Assembly: GCF_013410035.1 (NCBI RefSeq)
Contig: NZ_JACCBW010000001.1
Coordinates: 1,302,001-1,366,000 of the forward strand
Direction: 5' to 3'
DNA length: 64,000 nt
From: Nocardioides cavernae
GTDB lineage: Bacteria > Actinomycetota > Actinomycetes > Propionibacteriales > Nocardioidaceae
The translations under genes and the position numbers were made by a program. The notes below the pieces were generated by a model. It did not search any database. It worked only from the letters and a program-made list of their open reading frames with translations, and was not told the DNA's origin. Positions 29,646-38,322 of this stretch are shown piece after piece; the stretch's first letter is position 1; each line of letters begins with the position of its first letter.

Positions 29646-31687
29646 TAGCGCAGGAACGCCGCGGCCACGCCGGCGTCGACGGGGATGTGCAGGCCCGTCG
29701 TGTGGCTCAGCTCGGCGGAGCAGAGGACGTAGACGGCGTTGGCGATGTTGTCCGGCAGCACCTCGCGCTTGAGGATCGTGCGCTGGGCGTAGAACTTGCC
29801 GAGGTCCTGCTCCTCCACGCCGTAGACCGCCGCGCGGTTGGCGCCCCAGCCCGAGGCGAAGATGCCGGAGCCCTGCACGACACCGTCGGGGTTGACGCCG
29901 TTGACCTTGATGCCGTGCTCGCCGAGCTCGGCGGCGAGCAGCCGCACCTGGTGGGCCTGGTCGGCCTTGGCCGCGCCGTAGGCGACGTTGTTGGGGCCGG
30001 CGAAGATCGAGTTCTTCGAGGAGATGTAGACGATGTCGCCGCCCATCCCCTGCGCGATCATGGCCCTGGCGGCGGCCTGCGCGACGAGGAACGAGCCCTT
30101 CGCCATCACGTCGTGCTGGAGGTCCCAGTCCTTCTCGGTGGTCTCGAGCAGCGAGCGCGACAGGGAGAGCCCGGCGTTGTTGACGACGAGGTCCACGCCG
30201 CCGAACGCGAGCACGGTCGCGTCCACCGCCGCCTGGACGGCCGCAGCGTCGGACACGTCGACCTGTACGCCGACCGCGACGTCGGTCGAGCCGATCTCGG
30301 CCGCTGCCGCCTGGGCCTTCTCGAGCGACAGGTCGGCGATCACGACGGCGGCACCCTCGGCCGCGAGCTTGCGCGCAGTGGCGAGGCCGATGCCGGAGGC
30401 GGCGCCGGTGACGAGGGCGACGCGGGTGGCGAGCGGCTTCGGCTTCGGCATCCGCTGGAGCTTGGCCTCCTCGAGCGCCCAGTACTCGATGCGGAACTTC
30501 TCCGCCTCGTCGATCGGCGCGTACGACGACAGGCCCTCCGCGCCGCGCATCACGTTGATGGCGTTGACGTAGAACTCCCCCGCGACGCGCGCGGTCTGCT
30601 TGTCCTTGCCGAAGCTGAACATCCCGACGCCGGGGACGAGGACGATCAGCGGGTCCTTGCCGCGGATCGCGGGGCTGTCGGGGGTCGCGTTGCGGTCGTA
30701 GTAGGCCTGGTAGTCCTCGCGGTAGGAGACCGCGAGCTCCTGGAGCCGGGCGATGCTGTCCTCGACCGAGGCGTCGGACGGCAGGTCGAGGACCAGCGGC
30801 TTGACCTTGGTGCGCAGGAAGTGGTCGGGGCACGACGTGCCGAGCGCGCCGAGGCGGGGGTGCTCGGCGTGCGCCAGGAAGTCGAGGACCTCCTCGGTGT
30901 CGGTGAAGTGGCCCACCATCGGACGGTCCGCGGAGGCGATGCCCCGGACCGTCGGGGCCAGCGCGGCGGCCTTGGCACGACGCTCGGCCTCCGGCAGGGG
31001 GGCGTACCCCTCGAGGGCGGGACCGAACGGCTCGGCCTTCGAGTGCTCCTCGATGTAGGACGCGGCGGTCTCGATGATCCACAGGCTGTTGGCCTCGGCC
31101 TCCGCGGACGTGTCGCCCCACGCGGTGATGCCGTGCCCGCCGAGGACGCACCCGCGGGCCTGCGGGTTCTTCTCCTTGATCTCCGCGATGTCGAGGCCGA
31201 GCTGGAAGCCCGGACGGCGCCACGGCACCCACACGACCTGGTCGCCGAAGATCGTCGCGGTGAGCTCCTCGCCGTCGGCCGCGGTCGCGATCGCGATGCC
31301 GGAGTCGGGGTGGAGGTGGTCGACGTGCTTGGCGTCCACCAGGCCGTGCATGGCGGTGTCGATCGACGGCGCGGCGCCGCCCTTGCCGTGCAGGCAGTAG
31401 TCGAACGCCGCGACCATCTCGTCCTCGCGCTCGATGCCCGGGTAGACGTCGACGAGGGCGCGCATGCGGTCCAGGCGCAGCACGGCGAGGCCGGCCGGGG
31501 CCAGCGTGCCGAGGTCGCCGCCGGAGCCCTTGACCCACACCAGCTCGACGTCCTCGCCGGTGACCGGGTCGGTCTCGGTGCCCTTGGCGGAGGTGTTGCC
31601 GCCGGCGTAGTTGGTGTTCTTCGGGTCGGCGCCCAGCCGGTTCGAGCGCTCGACGAGCTCGGCGACGGTGGGGTTGAGGTCACTCAC
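29645..31687 (-). CDS. rhaEW: Bifunctional rhamnulose-1-phosphate aldolase / lactaldehyde dehydrogenase (RhaEW type)
   Basis: A 680-residue two-domain enzyme. The N-terminal class II aldolase domain (about 1-420) contains NYAGGNTSAKG, the metal-binding DHLHPDS and GGHGITAWG. The C-terminal short-chain dehydrogenase domain (about 430-680) has VTGAASGIGLA, NNAG and the active-site pair around YGAAK. The aldolase yields DHAP and L-lactaldehyde, and the dehydrogenase half would oxidise the latter to L-lactate for LutABC. It starts with GTG. The 66-base gap upstream carries an 11-base tandem repeat at 31711-31732 and nothing else visible. Confidence 0.93.
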   Translation of the reverse strand: MSDLNPTVAELVERSNRLGADPKNTNYAGGNTSAKGTETDPVTGEDVELVWVKGSGGDLGTLAPAGLAVLRLDRMRALVDVYPGIEREDEMVAAFDYCLHGKGGAAPSIDTAMHGLVDAKHVDHLHPDSGIAIATAADGEELTATIFGDQVVWVPWRRPGFQLGLDIAEIKEKNPQARGCVLGGHGITAWGDTSAEAEANSLWIIETAASYIEEHSKAEPFGPALEGYAPLPEAERRAKAAALAPTVRGIASADRPMVGHFTDTEEVLDFLAHAEHPRLGALGTSCPDHFLRTKVKPLVLDLPSDASVEDSIARLQELAVSYREDYQAYYDRNATPDSPAIRGKDPLIVLVPGVGMFSFGKDKQTARVAGEFYVNAINVMRGAEGLSSYAPIDEAEKFRIEYWALEEAKLQRMPKPKPLATRVALVTGAASGIGLATARKLAAEGAAVVIADLSLEKAQAAAAEIGSTDVAVGVQVDVSDAAAVQAAVDATVLAFGGVDLVVNNAGLSLSRSLLETTEKDWDLQHDVMAKGSFLVAQAAARAMIAQGMGGDIVYISSKNSIFAGPNNVAYGAAKADQAHQVRLLAAELGEHGIKVNGVNPDGVVQGSGIFASGWGANRAAVYGVEEQDLGKFYAQRTILKREVLPDNIANAVYVLCSAELSHTTGLHIPVDAGVAAAFLR

Positions 31688-31710
31688 GGTGCGGGGTCCT
31701 AACGGGTGAG

Positions 31711-31732
31711 GGTCGAGGTGAGGTCGAGGTGA
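31711..31732. repeat. Two-copy 11-base tandem repeat
   Basis: GGTCGAGGTGA occurs twice in direct succession between rhaI and the aldolase gene. No role is apparent. Confidence 0.6.
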
Positions 31733-31753
31733 GGGGTCTGTTGGTGGGGTCGG

Positions 31754-32941
31754 TCAGGTCCAGCTGAGCTGGGCGCCACCGACGCGGTCGGCCTCGATCT
31801 GCTCCTGGTAGCCGGACGCGAGGTAGGCCTGCATCGGGTCGGCGGGCAGGCCGCGCTCCTCGCGCCACGCGGCGAGGTCGCCGCGCACGTCGCTGTAGAA
31901 GGCGTCCATGAAGATCGCGTTGGCCTGCAGCACGTCGCCGTCCGAGCGCGCCTGGTCGAGGGCCTCGGTGTCGAGCAGGAGCGCGCGGGCGGTCATCTCC
32001 TGCACGTTGAGCACCGAGCGGATCTGGCCGGGGATCTTGGCCTCGATGTTGTGGCACTGGTCGAGCATCAGCGCGACCTCGTTGGGCGAGCCGTCCGCCT
32101 GGCGACCGAAGCCGCCCCCGCGGATCACCTCGACCATGATCCGGAAGAGCTGGAACGGGTCCGCCGCCCCGACGATGAGGTCGTCGTCGGCGTAGAAGCG
32201 GCTGTTGAAGTCGAAGGAGCCGAGCTTCCCGAGCCGCAGCAGCTGGGCGACGATGAACTCGATGTTGGTGCCCGGGGCGTGGTGCCCGGTGTCCAGGCAG
32301 ACCATCGCGCGGTCGCCGAGGGCGGCCACGTGGGCGTACGACGTGCCCCAGTCCGGGACGTCGGTGTGGTAGAACGCCGGCTCGAAGAACTTGTACTCCA
32401 GCACCAGCCGCTGGTCCTCGGAGAGCTGGTCGTAGATCGTGCGCAGGCCCTCGGCCAGGCGGTCCTGGCGGGCGCGCATGTCGCCCTGGCCGGGGTAGTT
32501 GGTGCCCTCGGCGAGCCAGATCTTCAGGTCGCGCGAGCCGGTGTGGTTCATCACCTCGATGCACTCGAGGTGGTGGTCGATCGCCTTCTGCCGGACCCGG
32601 GGGTCGGTGTGGGTGAGGGCGCCGAGCTTGTAGTCGTCGTCCTGGAAGGTGTTGGAGTTGATCGTCCCGAGCGCGACGCCCTGCTCCTTGGCGTACGCCG
32701 TCAGGGCCGCGTAGTCGTCCACCTGGTCCCACGGGATGTGGAGCGCCACGCTCGGCGCGAGGCCGGTGAAGCGGTGCACGGCGGCTGCGTCGGCGATCTT
32801 CTCCTCGACCGAGCGCGGGGTGCCGGCCGACCCGAACACCTTGAAGCGGGTGCCGGAGTTGCCGTACGCCCAGGACGGCACCTCGATGGCGAGGTCGCCG
32901 AGCCGGTCGCTGATGTCGGGGAAGCCGGAAGAGCTGGTCAT
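31754..32941 (-). CDS. rhaI: L-rhamnose isomerase (RhaI type)
   Basis: A 395-residue TIM-barrel isomerase converting L-rhamnose to L-rhamnulose. It belongs to the Pseudomonas/Sinorhizobium RhaI class rather than E. coli RhaA. Visible segments are SWAYGNSGTRFKVF, LHIPWDQVDDY, LEYKFFEPAFYHTDVPDWG, CLDTGHHAPGTNIEFIV and SFDFNSRFYADDD. These carry the metal-binding Glu, Asp and His residues. ATG overlaps the rhaM stop (ATGA). Confidence 0.94.
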   Translation of the reverse strand: MTSSSGFPDISDRLGDLAIEVPSWAYGNSGTRFKVFGSAGTPRSVEEKIADAAAVHRFTGLAPSVALHIPWDQVDDYAALTAYAKEQGVALGTINSNTFQDDDYKLGALTHTDPRVRQKAIDHHLECIEVMNHTGSRDLKIWLAEGTNYPGQGDMRARQDRLAEGLRTIYDQLSEDQRLVLEYKFFEPAFYHTDVPDWGTSYAHVAALGDRAMVCLDTGHHAPGTNIEFIVAQLLRLGKLGSFDFNSRFYADDDLIVGAADPFQLFRIMVEVIRGGGFGRQADGSPNEVALMLDQCHNIEAKIPGQIRSVLNVQEMTARALLLDTEALDQARSDGDVLQANAIFMDAFYSDVRGDLAAWREERGLPADPMQAYLASGYQEQIEADRVGGAQLSWT

Positions 32942-33324
32942 CACTGGTCCTGAGCTGTGGGTGTCGGGTCGTGCCGGAGGTCTGCGGTGGTGCTGGTGGG
33001 CAGCTGGTCCTCGAGGTGGAACACCTCGCCCAGCTGCCAGAAGCCCTGGTCGGGCGGGAGGTCGAGGTCCTCGAAGAACTCGGCCATCTCGGCCTGCCAG
33101 CGGGCGTTCACGTCGGTGCGGGCCATGCCCTCCTGCGCGGCGACGAGGTCCGGGGTCTGGAGGTAGCCCACGAGCAGGCCGTCGTCGCGCAGGAAGAGGG
33201 AGTAGTTGTGCCAGCCGGTGTCGTGGAGGGCCTGCACCATCTCGGGCCACACGGCCGCGTGGCGCTGGGCGTACTCCTGCATCCGGTCGCGCTTGACCTG
33301 GAGGGTGAAGCAGACGCGCTGCAT
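32941..33324 (-). CDS. rhaM: L-rhamnose mutarotase
   Basis: A 127-residue RhaM-family protein that interconverts alpha and beta L-rhamnose. It is recognised by YAQRHAAVWPEMVQAL, the HNYSLFLRDDGLLVGY strand pair and MARTDVNARWQAEM. About 15 residues after the core form a Thr/Pro-rich tail. It is translationally coupled to rhaI. AAGGAG lies upstream of the ATG. Confidence 0.92.
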   Translation of the reverse strand: MQRVCFTLQVKRDRMQEYAQRHAAVWPEMVQALHDTGWHNYSLFLRDDGLLVGYLQTPDLVAAQEGMARTDVNARWQAEMAEFFEDLDLPPDQGFWQLGEVFHLEDQLPTSTTADLRHDPTPTAQDQ

Positions 33325-33352
33325 CAGGGGGCTCCTTGCTGGCGGTTGGGGT

Positions 33353-33422
33353 GGGTCTCGATACGCCCACGGCTCTCAGGTGGTCGAGTGCCCGTGAGGC
33401 ACGAGCGGGCGTATCGAGACCC
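33353..33422. repeat. Long inverted repeat with 16-base perfect arms
   Basis: GGGTCTCGATACGCCC (33353-33368) is matched by its exact reverse complement at 33407-33422. The 38-base interior contains a smaller GTGCC/GGCAC hairpin. It fills the gap between the transporter and rhaMI genes. I recall similar TCTCGATACGC palindromes as dispersed repeats in Nocardioides-like genomes. It could also terminate or attenuate transcription downstream of rhaS. Confidence 0.8.
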
Positions 33423-33433
33423 GGCTCGACGAC

Positions 33434-34480
33434 TCAGAAGTCGAAGTCGGCGATGTTGTCCTTGTCGAAGGTGAACGGCTCACCGAGGAGCACGACGCCG
33501 TCGGCGCCGACCTCGAAGGAGCCCAGGTCGCCGGCGTCGAAGGAGTCGCCCTCCTCGCCGGAGATGTCGCCGTTGACCAGCGCGGCCGCGGCGTAGGTCG
33601 CCAGGTAGCCCAGGTCGCCCGGGTTCCACAGCGCGAACGCGGTCACGGTGCCGTTGTCGACGTACTCACGCATCTGGTTCGGCGTGCCCAGGCCGGTCAG
33701 CGCGACCTTGCCCTTGTACTCGCTGTCCGAGAGGTAGCGCGCCGCAGCGGCGATGCCGACCGTGGTCGGGCTGATGATGCCCTTGAGGTCGGGGTGGTTC
33801 TGCAGCAGCGCCTCGGTCTGGTCGAAGGACTTCTGGTCCTCGTCGTCGCCGTAGACGGTGTCGACGAGCTCGATGCCGGCGTAGTCCGGGTTGTCGGCGA
33901 GCTCGGTCTCCATCATCTCGATCCACGCGTTCTGGTTGGTCGCGTTGGCCGAGGCCGACAGGATCGCGATCTCGCCCTCGCCGCCGATCTGCTCCGAGAT
34001 CAGCTCGAGCTGCTTGGCGGCGATGCCCTCGGCGGTGGCCTGGTTGATGAACAGGTCGCGGCAGTCGGGGTTGGTGTCGGCGTCGAAGGTCACGACCTTG
34101 ACGTCGGCGCTGCGCGCCTCGTCGATCGCGTCGCACAGGGCGTCGGGGTCGTTGGCCGAGAGGATCAGCGCGTCCTTGCCCTGCTGGGCGACGGTGTTGA
34201 TGTAGGACACCTGGGCGTCGGGGCTCGCGGTGTCCGGGCCGACCTCCTCGAACTCGGCGCTGAGCTCGTCCGCGGCACGCTCGGCGCCGTCGGTGCTGGT
34301 GTCGAAGTAGGCGTTGCCCAGGTTCTTCGGAAGCATCGTGATGCTGAGGTCACCACCGCCGCTGCCGCCGTCGGCCGAGCCGCCGTCGCCGCCGTCGTCG
34401 CTGCCGCAGCCGGCGAAGGCGAAGGTCGCGGTGAGGAGCAGCGCGGCCAGTGCGGTCGGCCGCCTCTTCTGGATCTTCAT
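33434..34480 (-). CDS. rhaS: Rhamnose ABC transporter, substrate-binding lipoprotein
   Basis: A 348-residue lipoprotein of the periplasmic-binding type I (ribose/rhamnose) class. The signal sequence ends in the lipobox FAG-C25, followed by a Gly/Ser/Asp-rich spacer. The core has LPKNLGNAYFDTSTDGAE, LSANDPDALCDAIDEARS, VVTFDADTNPDCRDLFINQ and GLGTPNQMREYV, which match RhaS-type rhamnose binders. Specificity is supported mainly by the neighbouring catabolic genes. Confidence 0.9.
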   Translation of the reverse strand: MKIQKRRPTALAALLLTATFAFAGCGSDDGGDGGSADGGSGGGDLSITMLPKNLGNAYFDTSTDGAERAADELSAEFEEVGPDTASPDAQVSYINTVAQQGKDALILSANDPDALCDAIDEARSADVKVVTFDADTNPDCRDLFINQATAEGIAAKQLELISEQIGGEGEIAILSASANATNQNAWIEMMETELADNPDYAGIELVDTVYGDDEDQKSFDQTEALLQNHPDLKGIISPTTVGIAAAARYLSDSEYKGKVALTGLGTPNQMREYVDNGTVTAFALWNPGDLGYLATYAAAALVNGDISGEEGDSFDAGDLGSFEVGADGVVLLGEPFTFDKDNIADFDF

Positions 34481-34502
34481 GGGTGTCTACCTTTCGGGGT
34501 GC

Positions 34503-35573
34503 TCAGACGCCGGCGGTCGCCGTGTCCTTGTCGGGGCGCGGTCCCGAGGGATCCGCTGATGCCTTGCGGGGCAGCTGCGAGCCGGCCCACCCAAGGACGC
34601 TGGGGAGGATCACCGAGGCCACCAGGAGGAGGCCGACGATGATGTTGGTGACGTTGACCGTCACGGACTCCAGGCGCAGGGCGCTGGAGATGACGCCGAT
34701 GAGGACGACGCCGGCGAGGACGCCGTGCAGCCGGCCGCGGCCGCCGAAGATCGACACGCCGCCGAGGAGCACGGCCGCGATGACCTGCAGCTCGTAGCCG
34801 GTGGCGTTGTCCCCGCGGGCCGAGCCGTAGCGCAGCGTGAAGTAGATGCCGGCCAGCGCCGAGACGACGCCGGAGAGCAGGAAGAGCACCATCTTGGTGC
34901 GTGCGACGTCGACGCCGGTGAAGCGGGCTGCCTCGTCGTTGAGCCCGATCTCGTAGATGCCGCGGCCGAAGGTCGAGAAGTGCAGCAGCACGACGAACCC
35001 GACGGCGAGCACGGCGAACGGGATCATCACGAGCGGGATGCGGGACTCGCCGATGGTGCCGGTCGCGAGGTCGCTCCACGAGTCGGGGAAGTCGGTGATC
35101 GCGGTGGTGCCGAGCAGCCCCACCGCGATCCCGCGGAAGAGCGCCAGGGTGCCGATGGTGACGGCCAGCGACGGCAGGCCGACGTACGCGATCAGGAAGC
35201 CGTTCAGCGCGCCGCACGCCAGGCCGGCGAGCAGCGCCAGGAGCGCAGCGGTGGGGATCGACATGCCCGCGTCGTGCAGCACGCCGAGGAGCACGCTGCT
35301 GAGCCCCATGATGCTGGCGACCGAGAGGTCGATCTCGCCGGTGATGATGATGAGCGTCATCGGCAGCGCGATCAGCAGGATCGGCGCGATGTCCTGCAGC
35401 AGGAACTTCAGCGTCAGCGGGCCGTCGAAGTTGGGCACGTTGGCCAGCGAGTAGAGGATCACCGCCGCGGTCAGGACGATGACGGCCGTCTCGCGCGACA
35501 CCAGCAGGCGGCGCCAGAGCGGGGCGGAGTACGCCGCGTACGTCCGGGTCGGGGTCGCAGTGGGGGTGCTCAT
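34503..35573 (-). CDS. Rhamnose ABC transporter permease (RhaQ/P type)
   Basis: A 356-residue RbsC-family inner-membrane permease with about nine or ten hydrophobic helices. Diagnostic segments are LIIITGEIDLSVASIMGLSS, the conserved ATPase-contact loop GLNDEAARFTGVDVARTK and VIAAVLLGGVSIFGGRG. The C-terminal 25 residues are hydrophilic. Its ATG overlaps the stop of the other permease. Which of the two is RhaP or RhaQ cannot be told from sequence alone. Confidence 0.9.
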   Translation of the reverse strand: MSTPTATPTRTYAAYSAPLWRRLLVSRETAVIVLTAAVILYSLANVPNFDGPLTLKFLLQDIAPILLIALPMTLIIITGEIDLSVASIMGLSSVLLGVLHDAGMSIPTAALLALLAGLACGALNGFLIAYVGLPSLAVTIGTLALFRGIAVGLLGTTAITDFPDSWSDLATGTIGESRIPLVMIPFAVLAVGFVVLLHFSTFGRGIYEIGLNDEAARFTGVDVARTKMVLFLLSGVVSALAGIYFTLRYGSARGDNATGYELQVIAAVLLGGVSIFGGRGRLHGVLAGVVLIGVISSALRLESVTVNVTNIIVGLLLVASVILPSVLGWAGSQLPRKASADPSGPRPDKDTATAGV

Positions 35574-36649
35574 GCGTGGTCCCTCGATTCTGCGAGCTTG
35601 CGGGCTTGTCGACGGGCGAGGACACGGTCGAGGACGATGGCGCCGAGGATCAGCACGCCCACGACGGCGCGCTGCCAGAAGTCCTCGATGCCGAGGCTGG
35701 GCAGGGCGCGGTTGATGGTCACGAGGAGGAAGGCGCCGATCGCGGCGCCCCAGACCGTGCCGCTGCCGCCGAAGATCGCGATGCCGCCGATGACCGCCGC
35801 GGCGACGGCCTGCAGCTCGATGCCCGAGCCGACGCTGGAGCTGACCGTGCCGTAGCGGGCGGTGTAGAGCACCCCGGCGAGGCCGGCCAGGGCACCGCTG
35901 AGGACGAACGCGGCGAGCAGGCGGCGGCGTACGGGAAGCCCGTAGAGGACTGCGGCGTCGGGGTCGGAGCCGATGGCGTAGAGCTCGCGACCGCCCCGCG
36001 CCGTGTGGAGGTAGTAGCCGACGAGGGCGAGCACCACGAGCGCGACGATGGTGAGGACCGGGACACCGAGCACCGTCTGCGTGCCGAGGCTGAGGAAGTC
36101 GCGCGGCATGTCGCCCGCGTTGATGCGGTCGCTGCCGGCCCAGGTCAGCATGATCCCGCGGTAGACGTAGAGCGTGCCGAGGGTGATGACGAGGGCGGGC
36201 ACGTTGCCGTACGCCACGAGCACGCCGTTGACCAGGCCGAGGACCGCGCCCAGCGCGAGGCAGGCGAGGATCACCACGATGATCGGCAGGTTGGGCTGGT
36301 CGACGAAGAGTCGGCCGGTCAGGTAGGCCGTCAGCGCCATCGTCGATCCGACGGACAGGTCCACGTTGCGGGTGATGATGACGACGGCCTGGCCCACGGC
36401 GAGGAGCAGCAGGATCGACGGGTTGAGCAGGAAGTTGCGCCAGCCGTCGGAGCTGAAGAGGAAGCCGTTGTTCTTCGTCGTCGCGAGGACGACGACCGCG
36501 ACGAGCACGAGGAAGATCGAGAGCTCGCGGCTGCGCAGGACCGTGGTGACGGCGCGGCGCGTCGGCGAGAGGCGGCTCGGCTCGACGAGGAGGGCCTCGC
36601 CGGTGGAGACCTCCGTCTCCGGCTCGCGCTCGATGTCGGTGCGGCTCAT
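35570..36649 (-). CDS. Rhamnose ABC transporter permease (RhaP/Q type)
   Basis: A 359-residue RbsC-family permease, paralogous to its neighbour. It has a charged N-terminal tail (about residues 1-38), then VVIITRNVDLSVGSTMALTA, the loop AIGSDPDAAVLYGLPVRRR and VAAAVIGGIAIFGGSGT. Overlapping start and stop codons couple it to the ATPase gene upstream and the second permease downstream, as expected for a heterodimeric channel. Confidence 0.9.
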   Translation of the reverse strand: MSRTDIEREPETEVSTGEALLVEPSRLSPTRRAVTTVLRSRELSIFLVLVAVVVLATTKNNGFLFSSDGWRNFLLNPSILLLLAVGQAVVIITRNVDLSVGSTMALTAYLTGRLFVDQPNLPIIVVILACLALGAVLGLVNGVLVAYGNVPALVITLGTLYVYRGIMLTWAGSDRINAGDMPRDFLSLGTQTVLGVPVLTIVALVVLALVGYYLHTARGGRELYAIGSDPDAAVLYGLPVRRRLLAAFVLSGALAGLAGVLYTARYGTVSSSVGSGIELQAVAAAVIGGIAIFGGSGTVWGAAIGAFLLVTINRALPSLGIEDFWQRAVVGVLILGAIVLDRVLARRQARKLAESRDHA

Positions 36650-38163
36650 CGCGCGTCCTCCAGGTGGTGGGTGGCCGCGTGCATGACGGCCTCGGGGGTG
36701 GCCTCGGCACGGTCGAGCTCGGTGGTGACGCGGCCCTCGCAGAGCACGAGGACACGGTCCGCCATGCCGAGGACCTCGGGGAGCTCGGAGGAGATCATCA
36801 GGATCGCGAGGCCCTGGCCGGCCAGCTCGGACAGGAGGCGGTGGACCTCCGACTTGGTGCCGACGTCGATGCCGCGGGTGGGCTCGTCGATGATCAGCAG
36901 CCTGGGGTTGGTCGCCAGCCACTTGGCGATGACGACCTTCTGCTGGTTGCCGCCGCTCATGGTGGCGGCGTTCATGTCGAGCGCGCTCGTCTTGACCTCG
37001 AGGCGACCTGCCCACGGGCCCGCGGCCCTGTTCTCCATCGCGCCGGTGATGAGGCCGGCCCTGGCGATGCTGCGGCGGATGACCGCGGCGACGTTGCGCG
37101 TCACCGAGGCGTCGATCACCAGCCCCTGCTTGCGGCGGTCCTCGGGGATGAAGGCCATGCCGGCCCTGATCGCCGCGCGCGGGTCGCGCGGCCTGACCTT
37201 GCGTCCGGACATCGTGACGGTGCCGGAGTCGTAGGCGTCGACGCCGAAGACGGCCCGGGCCACCTCGCTGCGGCCGGCGCCGACGAGCCCGGCCAGGCCG
37301 ACGATCTCACCGGCCCGCACGACGAGGTCGACGTCGTGGAAGACCCCGGCCCGGTTGAGGCCGCGGACCTCGAGGACCGGCTCGCCGATCTCGGCGGCGA
37401 CCTTGGGGAAGAGCTCGTCGACGTCGCGCCCCACCATCAGTGAGACGAGGTCGGACGGCGTCGTGTCCGCGACGCGGCGGGTGTCGACGTACGAGCCGTC
37501 GCGCATGACCGTCACGGTGTCGCAGAGGTCGAAGACCTCGTCGAAGCGGTGGGAGATGAAGACGAGGGCGCGGCCCTCGTCGCGCAGGCTGCGGGCGACC
37601 GCGAAGAGGCGGTCCACCTCGACGCCGCTCAGCGCCGCGGTCGGCTCGTCCATGACGAGGAGCCGCGCGTCGAGGGAGATGGCCTTGGCGATCTCGATGA
37701 TCTGCTGGTCGGCGATGGAGAGGCCCTCGGCGGGGCGGCGCGGGTCGATCTTGACGCCGAGGCGGGAGAACAGGCGCTCGGCCTCGGCGTGCATCGCCGG
37801 CCGGTCGATGCGGCGACCGCGGGCCAGGGGCTGGCGGCCCATGAAGATGTTCTCAGTGACGGAGAGGTCCGGGAAGAGCGTCGGCTCCTGGTAGATGACG
37901 GCGACACCCGCGGCCTTGGACTCCGCGGTCGAGCCGAAGTCGACCGGGCGGCCGTCGAGCTCGAAGGTCCCGGCGTCGCGCCGGTGGACCCCGGCGACGA
38001 CCTTGACGAGGGTGGACTTGCCGGCGCCGTTCTCCCCGACGAGGGCGTGGATGGAGCCCTCCTCGACCGAGATGCTGCCCGATCGCAGGGCGACCACGGG
38101 CCCGAACGACTTGGAGACGTCGTGCAGCACGAGCACCGGTGCGGCGGTGTTGCTGGCGGCCAT
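36646..38163 (-). CDS. Rhamnose ABC transporter ATPase, two-domain (RhaT type)
   Basis: A 505-residue sugar-ABC ATPase with two nucleotide-binding domains. The first has GENGAGKSTLVKVV and Walker B LLVMDEPTAAL. The second has a degenerate P-loop (GLVGAGRSEVARAVFG), the signature MSGGNQQKVVIAKWL and LLIIDEPTRGID. This is the usual RbsA-like asymmetric arrangement. It is first in the transporter operon, with an AGAGGA ribosome binding site. A LacI-type operator lies 22 bases upstream. Confidence 0.92.
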   Translation of the reverse strand: MAASNTAAPVLVLHDVSKSFGPVVALRSGSISVEEGSIHALVGENGAGKSTLVKVVAGVHRRDAGTFELDGRPVDFGSTAESKAAGVAVIYQEPTLFPDLSVTENIFMGRQPLARGRRIDRPAMHAEAERLFSRLGVKIDPRRPAEGLSIADQQIIEIAKAISLDARLLVMDEPTAALSGVEVDRLFAVARSLRDEGRALVFISHRFDEVFDLCDTVTVMRDGSYVDTRRVADTTPSDLVSLMVGRDVDELFPKVAAEIGEPVLEVRGLNRAGVFHDVDLVVRAGEIVGLAGLVGAGRSEVARAVFGVDAYDSGTVTMSGRKVRPRDPRAAIRAGMAFIPEDRRKQGLVIDASVTRNVAAVIRRSIARAGLITGAMENRAAGPWAGRLEVKTSALDMNAATMSGGNQQKVVIAKWLATNPRLLIIDEPTRGIDVGTKSEVHRLLSELAGQGLAILMISSELPEVLGMADRVLVLCEGRVTTELDRAEATPEAVMHAATHHLEDAR

Positions 38164-38185
38164 GATCCTCTTCCCGCTAGACTGT

Positions 38186-38197
38186 TGAAAGGTTTCA
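38186..38197 (-). promoter_or_regulatory. LacI-type operator upstream of transporter operon
   Basis: Reading toward the ATPase gene the site is TGAAACCTTTCA, an inverted repeat of TGAAA with a two-base centre. It differs by one base from the common LacI-family core TGAAACGTTTCA. Confidence 0.6.
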
Positions 38198-38257
38198 GGA
38201 CGTGGGAAAACGTAAGTGGCGGTCGTCACAGCCGTCAAGCCCTCGGGCCAGCTTTCT

Positions 38258-38269
38258 TGTGACGTTTCA
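38258..38269 (+). promoter_or_regulatory. LacI-type operator upstream of the lacI-family gene
   Basis: TGTGACGTTTCA has one perfect half-site (ACGTTTCA) and one degenerate half. It lies 18 bases before a TAGTCT hexamer (38288-38293), a likely -10 for the regulator gene, consistent with autoregulation. Confidence 0.45.
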
Positions 38270-38322
38270 TTCGACCTCCGCGTGGTCTAGTCTCCGATGG
38301 TCCGACCGACCCGAGGAGACCG

